DNA from: Cerrena zonata
Taxonomy: Eukaryota; Basidiomycota; Agaricomycetes; Polyporales; Cerrenaceae
Direction of reading: 5' to 3'
NCBI GenBank assembly: GCA_038087015.1
Contig: JASBNA010000080.1
Location: 118,566-182,565, forward strand
Length of the DNA: 64,000 nucleotides
Shown: positions 1 through 10,785 of the stretch, in pieces
Layout of the letters: every line of letters starts with the position of its first letter
Position numbering within the stretch: the first letter of the stretch is position 1
Position numbers and translations under genes: made by a program
The notes under the pieces: model-generated
The model's database searches: none
Told to the model about the DNA's origin: nothing
The model's input: the letters and a program-made list of their open reading frames with translations, nothing else

Positions 1-1011
1 TTCCAGCCTAGTGTGCATCATCTCGATCATTCCTTCATTCTCTGTTTCCACAACATCTTGTCCACCCAGAGGGTTAGCCTTGATCTTCTTCAATAGTGGA
101 TCGGAGTCAGCACCAGCAGGTGATTTGACACTTGTGCTAGATCGCTTCAAGTTCTTGGTAGTCATCAGCGCAGAATCTTCTTCTTCTTTTATAGAGGCAT
201 GCATATGTTTTTGCTTCCATCCTGGGTATTGTAAGGTGGTGTATCTCTGTACCTTCCAACGATGTTCACAGTAGCAGAACAACTCAAACTTGTGCTCCAT
301 TTCATCGAAGACACAGTTATGGATGTCGAGTGTAGCCTTTCCCCATGTCTCAGGTAAAATGTTGGCTACCAGAAGCTTATGGAATATTGCATTTGCATGG
401 ATTGATATCTCCTTCAGTAGTATATCACGAGCAATAGTACCATCATGAAGCTCAAGATAGGTGTATTGTCTATTGGTACCATCTAGTGAGTTAATTTTTG
501 CTGCTATGCCGTTTTGAAGAGCCTCACTATATTCTTTCTTTGTATAGTACTGGATATTGGGTAGTTCTTCTTTCAAAATTGGTTGAGGCGATTGACTTGT
601 GAGCTTGGTAGGGTTTTCCGTACTACCTAGGTCACCTATGACACCAAGCAGCTTGTCATAGGCCTCTCTGTTATGAATGTAAAGTCTTCTATCACATATA
701 ACTTGGTATAAAATGCGAACTCACTTCAAGGTTTTCAGCTCCAGCTCTGTGTCCTCTTGTTTCCGACTGTGAAAGTGGTATTTAGATTTGTGTTATCAAA
801 AGGTAAGTGGTCACACATACCGCAATTGGGAAAGATCATCTCTCAGCCATTTTTTCTCCTCTCTGTAGCGGTCTCTCTCCCACCACTCATGCCGAGTATC
901 TGTAGGTGTGGCATTATAGTTGTGAGTGTACTCGTTGAAATCAAGCCTTCGGCGTGGGGTATCCATATACTTATGTGATCTCAGAACAATGTCATCATCA
1001 AACATAGACAA
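1..1011 (-). CDS. Accessory ORF of a DNA transposon (hypothetical), runs off left edge
   Basis: A minus-strand reading frame begins at the ATG at 1011 (MSMFDDDIVLRSH...). It passes through a likely intron near 755-811 (donor GTATGTG, acceptor TTTCACAG) and is then open from about 710 to position 1. The N-terminus is rich in Asp, Arg and Tyr; the middle has a Cys/Trp-containing stretch (FCYCEHRWKVQ, then QYPGWKQKH); the tail is Lys/Ser-rich (LKRSSTSVKSPAGAD) and could be a nuclear signal. The Cys-x-His-x-Trp-Lys...Tyr-Pro-x-Trp arrangement recalls proteins often found beside Agaricomycete transposases, but I cannot name a family. It lies 3' of, and in the same direction as, the broken transposase at 1309-3119, so a role as the element's second ORF is inferred. 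A second possible intron near 710-735 would be too short, so the exon chain is uncertain. Confidence 0.45.
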
Positions 1012-1308
1012 CTACATACCGGATAAAGTTGGGTTACACCCTCATTGTAGTCAGGACCTGGTTGAACTCCAGGAGTACAAAAATTATTGGGAAGTGGCCA
1101 TGCAGGTAACAGAGTCAGAGAAGACTCTGGGATGTAAAATGGGTCGATGTTATTTCTGTTTTTGGTTATATTCCAGGGTTAGTGGAAGGTAGAAAGGGAT
1201 GTGACTAGTGTGGTAGAATGAAGAGAGAGTACTAAGGTGATTTGCCACACACAAGTGGCCCTCACAGCCACCTTTGTCTTTATTATATCAAAAACAGAGT
1301 AAAGATAT

Positions 1309-3119
1309 TTATTCATCTATATCCTCTTTATTGTGTCCCCCCATATGAAAAATATCAAGGCCAGGTTTCTCTACAACATAATGTAACTGCTTTGTGTCCA
1401 TAGATGGTATATTACATGTCTTAGGAAGTGGGGGCAATGCTACAACAGCAACAATCTGAGTTATCTCAACCACTAGAAGCGCAATGTTTCTGCGGTATTC
1501 ACAAACAACCAATGTCTCATGTGAATGTTGTAGAAGATCACGGTCAGGTTCACCAAAGAGTGACATGAGTGCGAGTGTCTTGAATCACTGGGTATAATAC
1601 CGAATTTTTTAGCATAAAAAAGCAAGGAAAGATTCGGTATTATATCCAGTAAATTGTCCATTGGTAGGAAAACAGAAGTAGAAGTGTATCTCTGCAAAAT
1701 GATCATTATTCTGGTGACGAAGCTAAACATTGCCTCTATTAGACTGCTTGGTAACTAAGGTTTTCGAAATACCTACGTACCTTAACCATTCTTGCTATTC
1801 GAGGGTTTGTCTTCATAGTAGTTTCCTTCCATGCTGAATGTGTGATCTGACCATTTAGCAATGAGAGTCGTGCCCAGCATGTTATGATGTTCCAGTTGAT
1901 TTTGGTTGCAACAAGTCCTTTAGACATTAGGTAGGTTTTAAGAGTATCCCCTTGTGCATCGTTCAGGGTATAAGAGTATGGATCTCTTGCTTGCAGAAAA
2001 GTATATCCATTCTTAAGTAAAAGTGAGCCACGAGGTTGAGGTTTTTCATCTTCAAGTTGCGGAAAGATTGCTTTCAGAGCATTGACACAAGCCCAATGTA
2101 TGGCACGTTCACAAAGATTAGCAAATGGATTTGAATGTTGACAAACCTGCGAGCCGATGTCTCCAATAAATCTCTCCAATGTCCATTGTGATGTTAGTCC
2201 AAGCGGTCCAACATGAGTAGTCTCTGGTGCAACATGAACGAGCAGATGGATACATTGGTGCACAAAGTGTAGGCAGGTATCTTTTTGCTGATAGTATAGC
2301 CTCTCGAACTCTTCAACAAATTCCATGAGTGCATTGTGAGCAATCCATAAATCATCAGAGGTAATTCTGCGTTGGTATAGGATCCGGATACCACAGACTA
2401 GCTTGCAGAAGTTCGACCAGTAGTGATCTGGGAGAACATTGAGGAAAACAGCAGGACCAAGTCTGTAAAAATAAAGCAAGAATTCCCAGGCCTTGTAACC
2501 TGAGGAGATCTTTTTGGCTGGATTGCGTGGCGGGCAATCAAAGGATCCAGGAAGATAGGAAGCTGTCTCTGCAATGATTTCACTGTGTAGTTTCTAAAGA
2601 TCATCAATTAGAATAACCTAGTCCCAAGTAGTCTTCCCAGATTCTTCAAAGGATCTGAGAGTACCACACCAGAGTCCTAAAAGATGCTGGGGAATGTTGA
2701 TTGTGCCTAGATGCATGATATCAGGGGGGAAACAGTTTGGTATTTCAAGGCAGTATCTTGGTAGAATCCCGCTAAAAATTGTTGGCTTGACAATTCCAGT
2801 GTTAAGGTGATTTGTGTCATAATTGCAGTTATGAGATTGCATTAGAAGAGCCAGGTTATTCCAATATTGGGCTGGATCTGAGAGGAGTGGTCACTGCAAG
2901 TTGATATCACCATAATTGCCCCCAGATACATGATAGTTCAAAAGTTTTAGTGCTGCAGGAAAATAATATGGTGACCCACTCTTGTGTCGTCCAGGCATAG
3001 GACAGTAAGTTTGACAGCCATACTTCCCACTGTGGCCCACTAAACCATTGATCACGGTCATCCCAGGTCCATCTGCAGTTACAAATATCAAATATAGCTG
3101 GGCTTGATATTGTCAGCAA
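1309..3119 (-). pseudogene. tnp2/CACTA-like transposase, frame-broken
   Basis: Minus-strand pieces in consistent order match the Agaricomycete tnp2-related (EnSpm/CACTA-like) transposase. Near 2900-3090 is GLVGHSGKYGCQTYCPMPGR, the Cys-containing block. Near 2700-2790 is GILPRYCLEIPNCFPPDIMH followed by LLGLWCGTL. Around 2460-2560 is RNPAKKISSGYKAWEFLLYF in another frame. From 2479 to 1739 a 246-codon frame carries HFVHQCIHLLVHVAPETTHV and the FIGDIGSQ...NPFANL block. The C-terminus, LFGEPDRDLLQHSHETLVVC ... VVEKPGLDIF, lies at 1566-1309. Frame changes at about 2480, 2600, 2850 and 1740 and a 66-bp insertion at 1586-1651 mean no single protein can be made. Upstream sequence (3120-4050) should hold the N-terminus, but nothing convincing is left. 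The family excises and inserts DNA-flanking elements with CACTA-type ends. Confidence 0.8.
1586..1651. mobile_element. 66-bp miniature element with CACTGGGTATAATACCGAAT ends
   Basis: The left end reads CACTGGGTATAATACCGAAT and the right end is its inverted, slightly diverged copy (ATTCGGTATTATATCCAGTA). They flank a 26-bp centre, GCATAAAAAAGCAAGGAAAG. The element interrupts the C-terminal coding part of the transposase pseudogene (between the GQFTG and DSRHS codons on the minus strand). A related, truncated copy in opposite orientation lies at 6878-6931. Confidence 0.7.
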
Positions 3120-4056
3120 GGCTGAGTTCCTGCTTTGGGAGTTACCATATCCCAGAGTGTGATACCTCCTTCATGTTGTACAGCAGCAGGATGGTAGAGA
3201 CCGACAAATAGGAATGAGTCAAGGTTTTTCGGGTGGTTGGGTCAAATTACCATCCTGTGATATGGGTCTCATAAATATTGACTATGAGATAGTGTCAGAT
3301 ATTAGAAATATCTGAATCATATAATGTTACCGTGACCCACTTTGGGTGGTGTGGCAATTTCATGAGGAGCAAATTGCAACACAACTATAGCATCCTCTCT
3401 GCGGTGTTTGGAACTAAAAGAGTCTGGAAATACTTGGGCAGTCTGTTTCAATGTCTGACTTCCAGAGACTTCTTGACCTTGAGAAGACGTCTCAGGTTGC
3501 AATGCACTTAGAAAGTCATTGAACGGGTGTGAAAAAGTTTGTTTCCAATACTCTCAGTATTTGGTGTAGGTGTTTTTGTTGACTTTTCAACAAAAACCTT
3601 GACAGTAACATTCACAGTCACAATAGTACTCTTGTAATACAGGCATGGTAGAACAAGGCAGAATGGTTGAATGTAAATTTGGCGGGTAGGAAATGACACG
3701 ATTTGTGGAAAGTACAGCAAGTATAGTGATAATTGGAGGAATTGGAGTGGCCACCACTGTTTCAAATGTGGGGTCAAGCAGAGATATCCCAGAACAAAGA
3801 CAAAAACTCAGCCAGATGGATTCAATCATGAAAAAGTATAGTTGAGTAGAGCGAGGTATATGCATCAGCATCTACAGTCACCTTAGTATCTCTTGCTGCA
3901 CTCCGGTATATCTCACTAGATGCAATTCTCACTGGGGTTCATCTATTGTTGTCTCTCACATGTCAAGCAAGTTCCCACTCCTTCACTGTAGCATCCACTT
4001 AGCTACAACAGCTGCCTGTGCTACTCCCAGCTTTTCAAATCCAGCGCACTCTCTCT
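3120..4056. other. Unassigned stretch, probable decayed transposase N-terminus
   Basis: Short minus-strand frames (3317-3502, 3508-3871) lie directly upstream of the transposase remnant. None carries a motif I recognise. From its position it is most likely the eroded 5' part of the same gene. Confidence 0.35.
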
Positions 4057-4431
4057 CACTGGGCTGGAAACCAGATTCTAGGCCTAATAAAAAGGTGGAA
4101 AATCAGTTATAAAATATAATGATTTTCAACTAACTTTTCCAATCAAAAAAACAAAATAAAAATTCAAGTTTTGATAGCATTTTGTAAATACAAGAATTAA
4201 ACAAGATCTTTATAGAATATGGAGCTTAAAACTGTGAATTTCCACTGAAGACCCATCTTTTTTATAATAAAAAGTTAAAGTTTTAGATTTATTTTTTACA
4301 TATATAGAATGTTGCAAGAACTTTGAATTTTATTTTATTTTATTGACTAGAAAGTTACTTGAAAATCATTACATTTTATAACTGATTTTTCACCTTTTTA
4401 TTGAGCCTAGAATCTGGTTTCTGGCCCAGTG
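4057..4431. mobile_element. 375-bp MITE, CACTG ends, 79-bp inverted repeats
   Basis: The left arm (4057-4135) and the inverted right arm (4353-4431) agree at about 72 of 79 positions and begin CACTGGGCTGGAAACCAGAT. Weaker complementarity continues inward through the A/T-rich core, so most of the element can fold back. It is flanked by TCT on both sides (4054-4056 and 4432-4434), compatible with the 3-bp duplication of the CACTA superfamily, although the left flank is a CT run. There is no coding capacity. Confidence 0.85.
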
Positions 4432-5279
4432 TCTGCTCCCCAATCTCACACATTACCTGCATCACCCAGGAGCTCCCCTCCATACCCAACCGGGCCTGCT
4501 CATTTGCAAGACTGAGTGAATTGGACCCTCCATGCAGCTGCTTTATGTCAGGCTATTACAGAGTTAGAGAAGAAGTTATGATGTATTTTTCATGCAACAA
4601 AGTATCTCAATCACAAAATTGTATGACATAGCATGTCCTTCTCGCAATATTTATATCCCCTCTTTTTGAATTACTTTCTGGCCAGAAACACATGCTGAGA
4701 TAGTCAGTGCCTTTGGCGTGATGACAGTCGTTCTCTTGTGCATCCTGTGTTCTCTCACTAATTACGCAATTTATGCAGTGTGAAATGCTACTATAGAGTT
4801 TCAGGGGAATGCCCAATAGTTTCTTGTTTAGTTGTTCTGGTTTTCAGTTATCTGTCAATCTGAGCTTACTCGCTGCACACATTATATTTCTTGACCAATG
4901 GTATTTTCCAAGGGCATATTTCTAGCACATAAGCTCCACTCCTATATCTGCATCATATCTGACTCATAGAAACTGATCTCACCACTGAATGCTCTTCTCT
5001 CAACCATGCAGGCACCCCGTCTGCTTGCAAACATTTAAGTGCATAGCACACCTCAAGCCATATCTGTATATGTCACAACTGGATGAAAACATAGTATTCC
5101 AATCATGAAGACCTTTCTCCACTCCTTTCAAGCTCATCTTTTTAGTTCCTCATTTATAGCACTCACTCGCATGCAACGTTTCTCATAGCATCAAGTGATA
5201 TGTTTACTGTGTCATCCAGCTCATTAAATGGGTCCATCTTTCTCTATATCAATAAGTATTACTGATTCTGTTCTTGGTA
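4432..5279. other. Non-coding spacer, nothing recognised
   Basis: Only short random frames are present; I see no domain, repeat or RNA gene. Confidence 0.4.
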
Positions 5280-5540
5280 AGGTAGGGCTCATGCACAATT
5301 TACCAATATCACATGCAGCAGCCTAAAGCGGGTTTTTGTTGGTTTATACTTCACAGGATCCCTTTCTCAAAAATCTTTTTGTGCAGACCTATGTAGAATC
5401 ATCCCCTGAATGTATGGGTATCACTTTTTATATGATTACTGATGTTTTAGGTGTTACATTAAGAAAGTGTGGGGCTCAGAATGTGAGCATTTGCCATCAA
5501 AAGTCATGTGACATTGGTAAATTGTGCATGAGCCCTACCT
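5280..5540. mobile_element. 261-bp MITE with 36-bp TIRs and TA duplication
   Basis: AGGTAGGGCTCATGCACAAT starts the left arm (5280-5315). The right arm (5505-5540) is its inverted copy with 35 of 36 positions matching. TA flanks both ends (5278-5279 and 5541-5542), the signature of Tc1/mariner (Stowaway-like) elements. The 71-codon frame inside it is spurious. Confidence 0.88.
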
Positions 5541-5559
5541 TATGTTTCTGAGTACCCAT

Positions 5560-6830
5560 TAACCAATTTTTATTTTATTTTATTTTAAATCCAGTTTTAT
5601 ATCTTTTGTAGCTGCTAGGCTATGTAAGATAATAGCAGTCAGAAAAAGTAAGTAACTAAGACTGGTTCTTCATAAACAAGGTGAGGGGGGGAGGGGATGG
5701 GGGGGGAAGAGCAGGCACGAGGCCTCATAAGGGGGGGGGGAGCGCAAGCGTGTTCTGAGTGGAATTATAAGAAACATTAATATCAATTATGAGGGGTTAT
5801 CCCCGGATTAAGATAAGATTATGAGGGGAGAGAGGGGAAGAGAGGAAGAAATGGAAGAGAAAGAGAAGAAAGAAGAAAGAGAGAGCGAAGGAAAGGACAA
5901 GAGTGAGGAAGGGAAGTAGCAAAGGTAACAAGGCTTGAATGGTCATGGGGAGCAGGGCAGTCATAGCAAAAGAGGAAGGGGGGTGGAGCGAAGAGGAGGA
6001 GGTGAGAGCTTCTGGGGGAAAGATTGTGCAGGAGTGAATGCATCAGTATATTGGGGTAGCATAGGTTCTTAGAGGCAGGCAACTGGGTGACTAAATTGTG
6101 AGCTGGATTGGGATGGTATAGATGTGAGCGACGTTGTGATAACATGTGGGAGTTACTGTGTGTTACAGCCTTGGGAAGGTCTGTTTCAGCCTTTCTATTG
6201 CTTTGAGGTACAGGAAGAGAGTGTCTCAGTTTTCTTCAGACTTAGTGAGAGTTTTGGTCACAAGGATGTGCCTGATGTTGAAGGATCTATCCCGAAATCT
6301 GGCTCTGAGTCCGCCTCTGTACTTCTCATATGCAGAGCAATGGTTGATGAGGTGTTTGGGTGTTTTGTCCTGACAATTGCAGGCTGGGCATATGGGGGAG
6401 GGTGCCTTTTGGATGCGATACAAGTGTTAGTTGAGGAAAATGTGACCTGTTCTGAGTTGGAAGAGGAGGCTTGCCTTGTGTTTCCTTATCATGTGGGAGA
6501 GGCGGAGGAACTGGCTTGATGGTAAAGAAGGGTTGAAGTTTTTGGTTTTTGCATAGCGATCCGATTTCTGCCACATTGACCTTGCTTTAGTTTTAAGCTT
6601 GTCTCATATCCATCTCTTCTCCAATGTGGCGCTGATGGGAAGTGGTTTGCATAGGAACTTTGGAAGGAGTGATGGGTTGCTGGATATACCTCTGGCTACT
6701 TCCTTCGCATCTTCATCAGCTGCTTCGTTTGCTTCTAGATCTATGTGACCCGGGGATTTTACAAGATCAAAAATTGAGACTCCTTTCATCTTCTTTAGCT
6801 GCAAAAGATTTTACAACTATTCTGAATCTT
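5560..6830 (-). mobile_element. 5'-truncated LINE, RNase H tail and 3' UTR
   Basis: On the minus strand a decayed RNase H end (SPGHIDLEANEAADEDAKE near 6700-6760) is followed by IRKHKASL...FQLRTGHI and a zinc-ribbon block, RIQKAPSPICPACNCQDKTP (6226-6423). A long C/T-rich 3' UTR on the minus strand (G/A-rich on plus, 5680-5960) follows, then an A-rich tail, GGATTTAAAATAAAATAAAA, at about 5570-5595. The order and words match the 3' part of the LINE at 37407-41104, so they are one family. Several stops and frame changes break it. The 5' end stops next to the small repeat at 6878-6931. Confidence 0.75.
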
Positions 6831-6877
6831 TTTTGATTTTTTAGAGTGCAAAGTCTAGTAAAAAAGCTGGGACTTTT

Positions 6878-6931
6878 TCTAAAATCTTTCCTTGCTTTTT
6901 TATGCTATAAAATTCAGTATTATACCCAGTG
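6878..6931 (-). repeat. Truncated copy of the CACTGGGTATAATAC miniature element
   Basis: On the minus strand it starts CACTGGGTATAATACTGAAT and shares the GCATAAAAAAGCAAGGAAAG core with the 66-bp element at 1586-1651. Its other inverted end is missing. It sits exactly between the truncated LINE and the RNase H remnant. Confidence 0.6.
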
Positions 6932-8004
6932 ATGAGACTGCAGCCTAGCAGTGTCCCAATATTCTGTTGTGGCCATTGTTGGCCGGTCTGGGTCTATATT
7001 TTTCATGCTAGTTTCCATACTTGGTCTTGGCCTTTCGCAGAGCATTCGAATAGTATATGATTCATGCTTTCTGTTGTCTTGCATTTGGGACATTGTCCTC
7101 TCTCTTTGTAACCTGGTATGTTCCTCTGATACTTTCCTATTTTGTGCACTCTGTGTGTTGTTTTTTATAGGAAGTCTGATATATTTCAATCTATGGCTTT
7201 GTCCCTTATGTTCATCCATATCTGTTGTGCTGTGGGTCCGCGGCCCATTAGCATTTTGATCTCTCATTGTATAGCCTGTATGTTTCCCTCCATAGTTTGT
7301 CTTTTCTTGAATTTCTTTATTTCTCTAATTGCCGCATAGGTGGTCACTTTGCTTAGGGTTGCTAGTTTGGCTCCTGTTAGGTTGAACATGTCTGGTATGC
7401 TGAGGTTTGTCAACTCTATTTGGTTCTTGTTTGCCCCTTTTCTGGCAAGTTTTTTTGATTCTTTTATTCCTTCTTCAACATTCTTTTTGCTTACCCATCA
7501 GAAGGTTGTGATTGCTGACCGTTATCTTAGGTTCACTGTTATTGCTTTTATTAGGTTTGTATTCGGGAGGCCAAGCCATCCATTTGCTTCCCACTTTGTT
7601 ACTTCTATTGTGAATGCTTTTACTATGTGGGAGGTGGTGGTTATGATGTGTAGTGGTGCAAAGGTTGGAGTTTGTTGGATTGCTTTCAGGATCATTGTTA
7701 GGTTGGCTGTTTTCTTTGTGGTATGTTTGATTCGTATTGTGGTGTTTCTTGTGTCATTTTTTGCTAACCATATACCTCCTCCAGTTTTCAGTTCTTGGTG
7801 TTTTGGAGTTAGTTGTATGCTCCCTATGAAGATTTCTGTGTGTTCCTCTTTGATGTCTGCACCCCGTCTCGGTCGGTAGCCAGGTTTTGCTGTCAATATT
7901 TTTGGGTCGGTGAAAATACAGAATATCTTGTATATGTCCCCTTGTAGGGTCGTGGTTGAGTCGAAAGTGATGGCTCTTCCATCTTTCCTAGCTATTTGGT
8001 TCAC
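6932..8004 (-). pseudogene. RNase H-domain gene of a retroelement, decayed
   Basis: The minus frame 8004-7522 carries GGGIWLAKNDTRNTTIRI, then QQTPTFAPLHII and KWEANGWLGL, the Agaricomycete retroelement-type RNase H pattern. The DSK-like catalytic stretch after LHII is replaced by TTTS. Downstream, in other frames (about 7400-6950), are remnants of the usual tail: GAKLATLSK, IWMNIRDKAI, HKIGKYQRNIPGY and ECSAKGQ. Stops and shifts show it is dead. Normally this domain degrades the RNA strand of RNA:DNA hybrids. It is a different family from the LINE RNase H next to it. Confidence 0.65.
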
Positions 8005-8039
8005 TTTGATTTATTCCTGTGTTAGTAGAATCTTCAATT

Positions 8040-8960
8040 TGTCAAAGTTTAGTTTCAATCTCAGGTATCTATAAAGCACTAATCTACTGTACTATATAGC
8101 CAGCTTACTTGGCATTATTTAGTGGGTAATTAGTATAGTAGAATATAGCTATAAAAATCAAATAACCATATTTTAATTAAATTCAAATAGCAATATAAGA
8201 AAAAGGCCTAATTTTATATAGTATTTCAAAGTATCAATTGCAAATAATAGTGCTGATTTAATACTAATTCAAAGAAAAAGATTCTCCCTAATGCATACTT
8301 TCATATAGTAGCTTTCAGATTATAGACCAGTGCTACTATACTAGAGCAATGTTACATATTCTATATCAGCAATTTCACTAATAGAGCTACATTCAATACT
8401 ATTATTTACTTTTAATATATTTTAGATGATATTATTTCATGGGCAATAATTGCTTTACAATTAGAAAAGCTACTTTGTGGTTAATAAAATGAGAGACAAT
8501 ATACAATAGTAGTAAAAATAGATCTCAGTACAAAATAAAACTATAAGAAATAATATGTAAAATTAATAAAATTAACAATAAGATAATCTAACAATAAATA
8601 TTATAGTCTAACAAAATTATTTTGCAATTAGTAATATCAAAAAATAATAGACAAGGTTAATATAGCTACAATAATATTTTCATTAGATATTATTAGAAAA
8701 TTGAGAAAGATTAGAATTCAATTAGAGCTATTAAAGTTGAGTATATTTTAATCAGCACAAATCAGACAAAAAGATTTTTTCTAATGCTTCAAAGTAAGTT
8801 ATCAACTATCTTGCAAATTTAATAATTATAATAACTAGTTTATATAATATAGATTTTATTATTTATGTACAAAGATATATAGATAGCATAGTGAGGATAG
8901 TAATCTGCTAATGAACTTAGTAACTGTAGAGAAAAAATAGTATTGATAGTAGCCTAATAG
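8040..8960. other. Very AT-rich non-coding block
   Basis: About 900 bp of dense A/T with TATAG/ATAATA runs, no long ORF and many stops in all frames. Composition is sharply different from both neighbours. It is likely old, mutated repeat DNA, but no parent element is recognisable. Confidence 0.55.
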
Positions 8961-10054
8961 GAGCAATAGTGATTTTATAGTACTAAAAAGTGATTTGGGT
9001 TTTTCCTGATGAAGTCTGGAAACAAGGAAGGAAAAGCATAAGACAAGAAGTAGGGGAATACGGTTACTGTACAGGAGGTCACAGAAGTATAATGAGGAAA
9101 AAGGGAGGGGTTGCTGTCCGGGTATGTAGCATTGTAACAAGAGAAAGGCAAACATGAGTAGCACTGTCAAGAGCTTATATGGCCCTAAAGATGGTGTGAA
9201 AAAGAAAGAAACTTTCATGACCATGGGCACCTTTATGAGAGTGAGTCGTATCTCCATTTGTATGAAACTAGTCCAATGTGCTCATTGCCAATTCATCGTA
9301 GTACACCTAGTCATTTGTTCGATTGATTCTTCTTTGTAGCACTATTTGGGACTTTTAGGTGCTGTGCTTTATCTATTGCCTTACTCATTATATCATTCCA
9401 TATCCATACTTCACGCAGAACTACGCATTGCATCAAACAAAAGGTCCATCCAATACTAGAAAGTTCACAACATGCATGATGTATTTATTTCACTCGTAAT
9501 GAAACAGGTATATATCGTCTCCGTTTACTACTCTCCAACTCAGGCTTCAAGGTCAGACCACAGAACTGTGGGAGCGACACACTATAACTATGTGTTCACA
9601 TGCATGAAACGGGAATGAAATCACTCATTGTCTGAAAGAGTGAGATTCAAGTAAGTCATTTGTTGATCTTATTGTTTTCGTAGTTCGATCAGAATAGCGA
9701 ACTGGAGGCTCGGAGATGTTACGCGTTCAAAGGTAGCCCACGAGTCCCGCGGCGACTCGGAGAGGCGAAATTCAGTGAAAGAGGTAGGGATGTAATTGGA
9801 CAGCAGAGGAAACAAGACTAAAGCTCCGACATAGATAATACAAATTGATTTCCATATCTTGTGGACCCCTTACGGAAGGATCTGCTATCTACGTCGGAGA
9901 CATAAGACTTCCCCTGTGTTTCACCGCTAACGCTTTGTGGTTCTAGGGCTATTACCGAACAGGGCGTAAGTTGTTGCGAACAATAAGTATGGGCAAATAC
10001 AAGACTGACACGATCACCACCCAGGACTACCCACTCTCTCACAGAGGCATTACG
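8961..10054. other. Spacer upstream of the Dabb gene
   Basis: No supported gene. The last few hundred bases presumably include the promoter and 5' UTR of the Dabb gene; an upstream 5'-UTR intron (GTAAGTTG near 9966, CTCACAG near 10044) is possible. Confidence 0.35.
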
Positions 10055-10591
10055 ATGACGGTCAAACACATAGGTCAGTTACATCCGCCGAGTCAATCAT
10101 TAACAACTACTGACCAGCTTATGTAGCGCCCGCCAAACCCAAGCCGACCCCCGATTCTGACTCGAAGAAGGAGACCTTCGACAGACTTAAGGGTTTGATT
10201 GAGACCATCCACTTGGTAGAAGGATACACCTTGGGTCCTCCTCTCAAGCATCCCTTGGCTCGAAACCAGGGTTGGGATATCGGTACGTTACATTGCCTAC
10301 ACGGTAGTGACAAGGATAATAATCCAAACGGGGTTCAGCTTTACTCGCAGACTTCCAAGATTTGGAGACATACAATGAATACCGACAGCATGAGACACAC
10401 CTTCAGTAAGTATTCCAGTCCTCGTTGCTGGTGATAAAGCTTGATTGGTATCGCAGGATGATGAAGCTTCTCCAGGGGGTGACTGAGGGTAAGTGCCACT
10501 AATCGGTAATAGATTCGATATGTCACTCAATGATTCCATAGATGTCCTTTCCTACCAAATCGAAGTCTCACCAGCACCTTCAAAGTGTTAG
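10055..10591 (+). CDS. Stress-responsive A/B barrel (Dabb) domain protein
   Basis: Hand-built chain of five exons: 10055-10073, 10118-10282, 10351-10405, 10457-10488 and 10542-10591. All introns are GT-AG and 44-68 bp long, and the frame is continuous to TAG, giving 106 aa. The protein starts MTVKHIAYV, has ETIHLVEGYTLGPPLKHPLA, then GWDIDFQDLETYNEYRQH, and ends VTEDVLSYQIEVSP. This matches the Dabb fold: an N-terminal xVKHI strand, a central helix, a strand with G-x-D, a Y-x-x-H helix, and a final D-V-L-x-Y/D strand. Dabb proteins are small dimeric barrels of mostly unknown substrate. Fungal members are cytosolic and often stress-induced. The call rests on pattern match; no single reading frame shows it because the exons are so short. 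Confidence 0.75.
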
Positions 10592-10785
10592 GACAATCGA
10601 ATAGGGTCAAGGGCCAGGATTACGGCGACAGACGATCAGGAGGTTATGATGCAACAGCGAAGTTGCGGCGGGAAGAATATGCAATACAGACCCTAATAAC
10701 AACATATAAATTGTAACAATACACTGTTGATGTGACGTTAGCACGGTGCAAACGATGGATCAAATATACATACCATAAGAATACA

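Noticed and set aside
5336..5551. 71-codon ORF
   Set aside because: It lies almost wholly inside a MITE and crosses its right TIR, so it is spurious.
5819..6145. 108-codon Leu/Pro/Ser-rich ORF
   Set aside because: Translation of the purine-rich strand of a LINE 3' UTR; low complexity.
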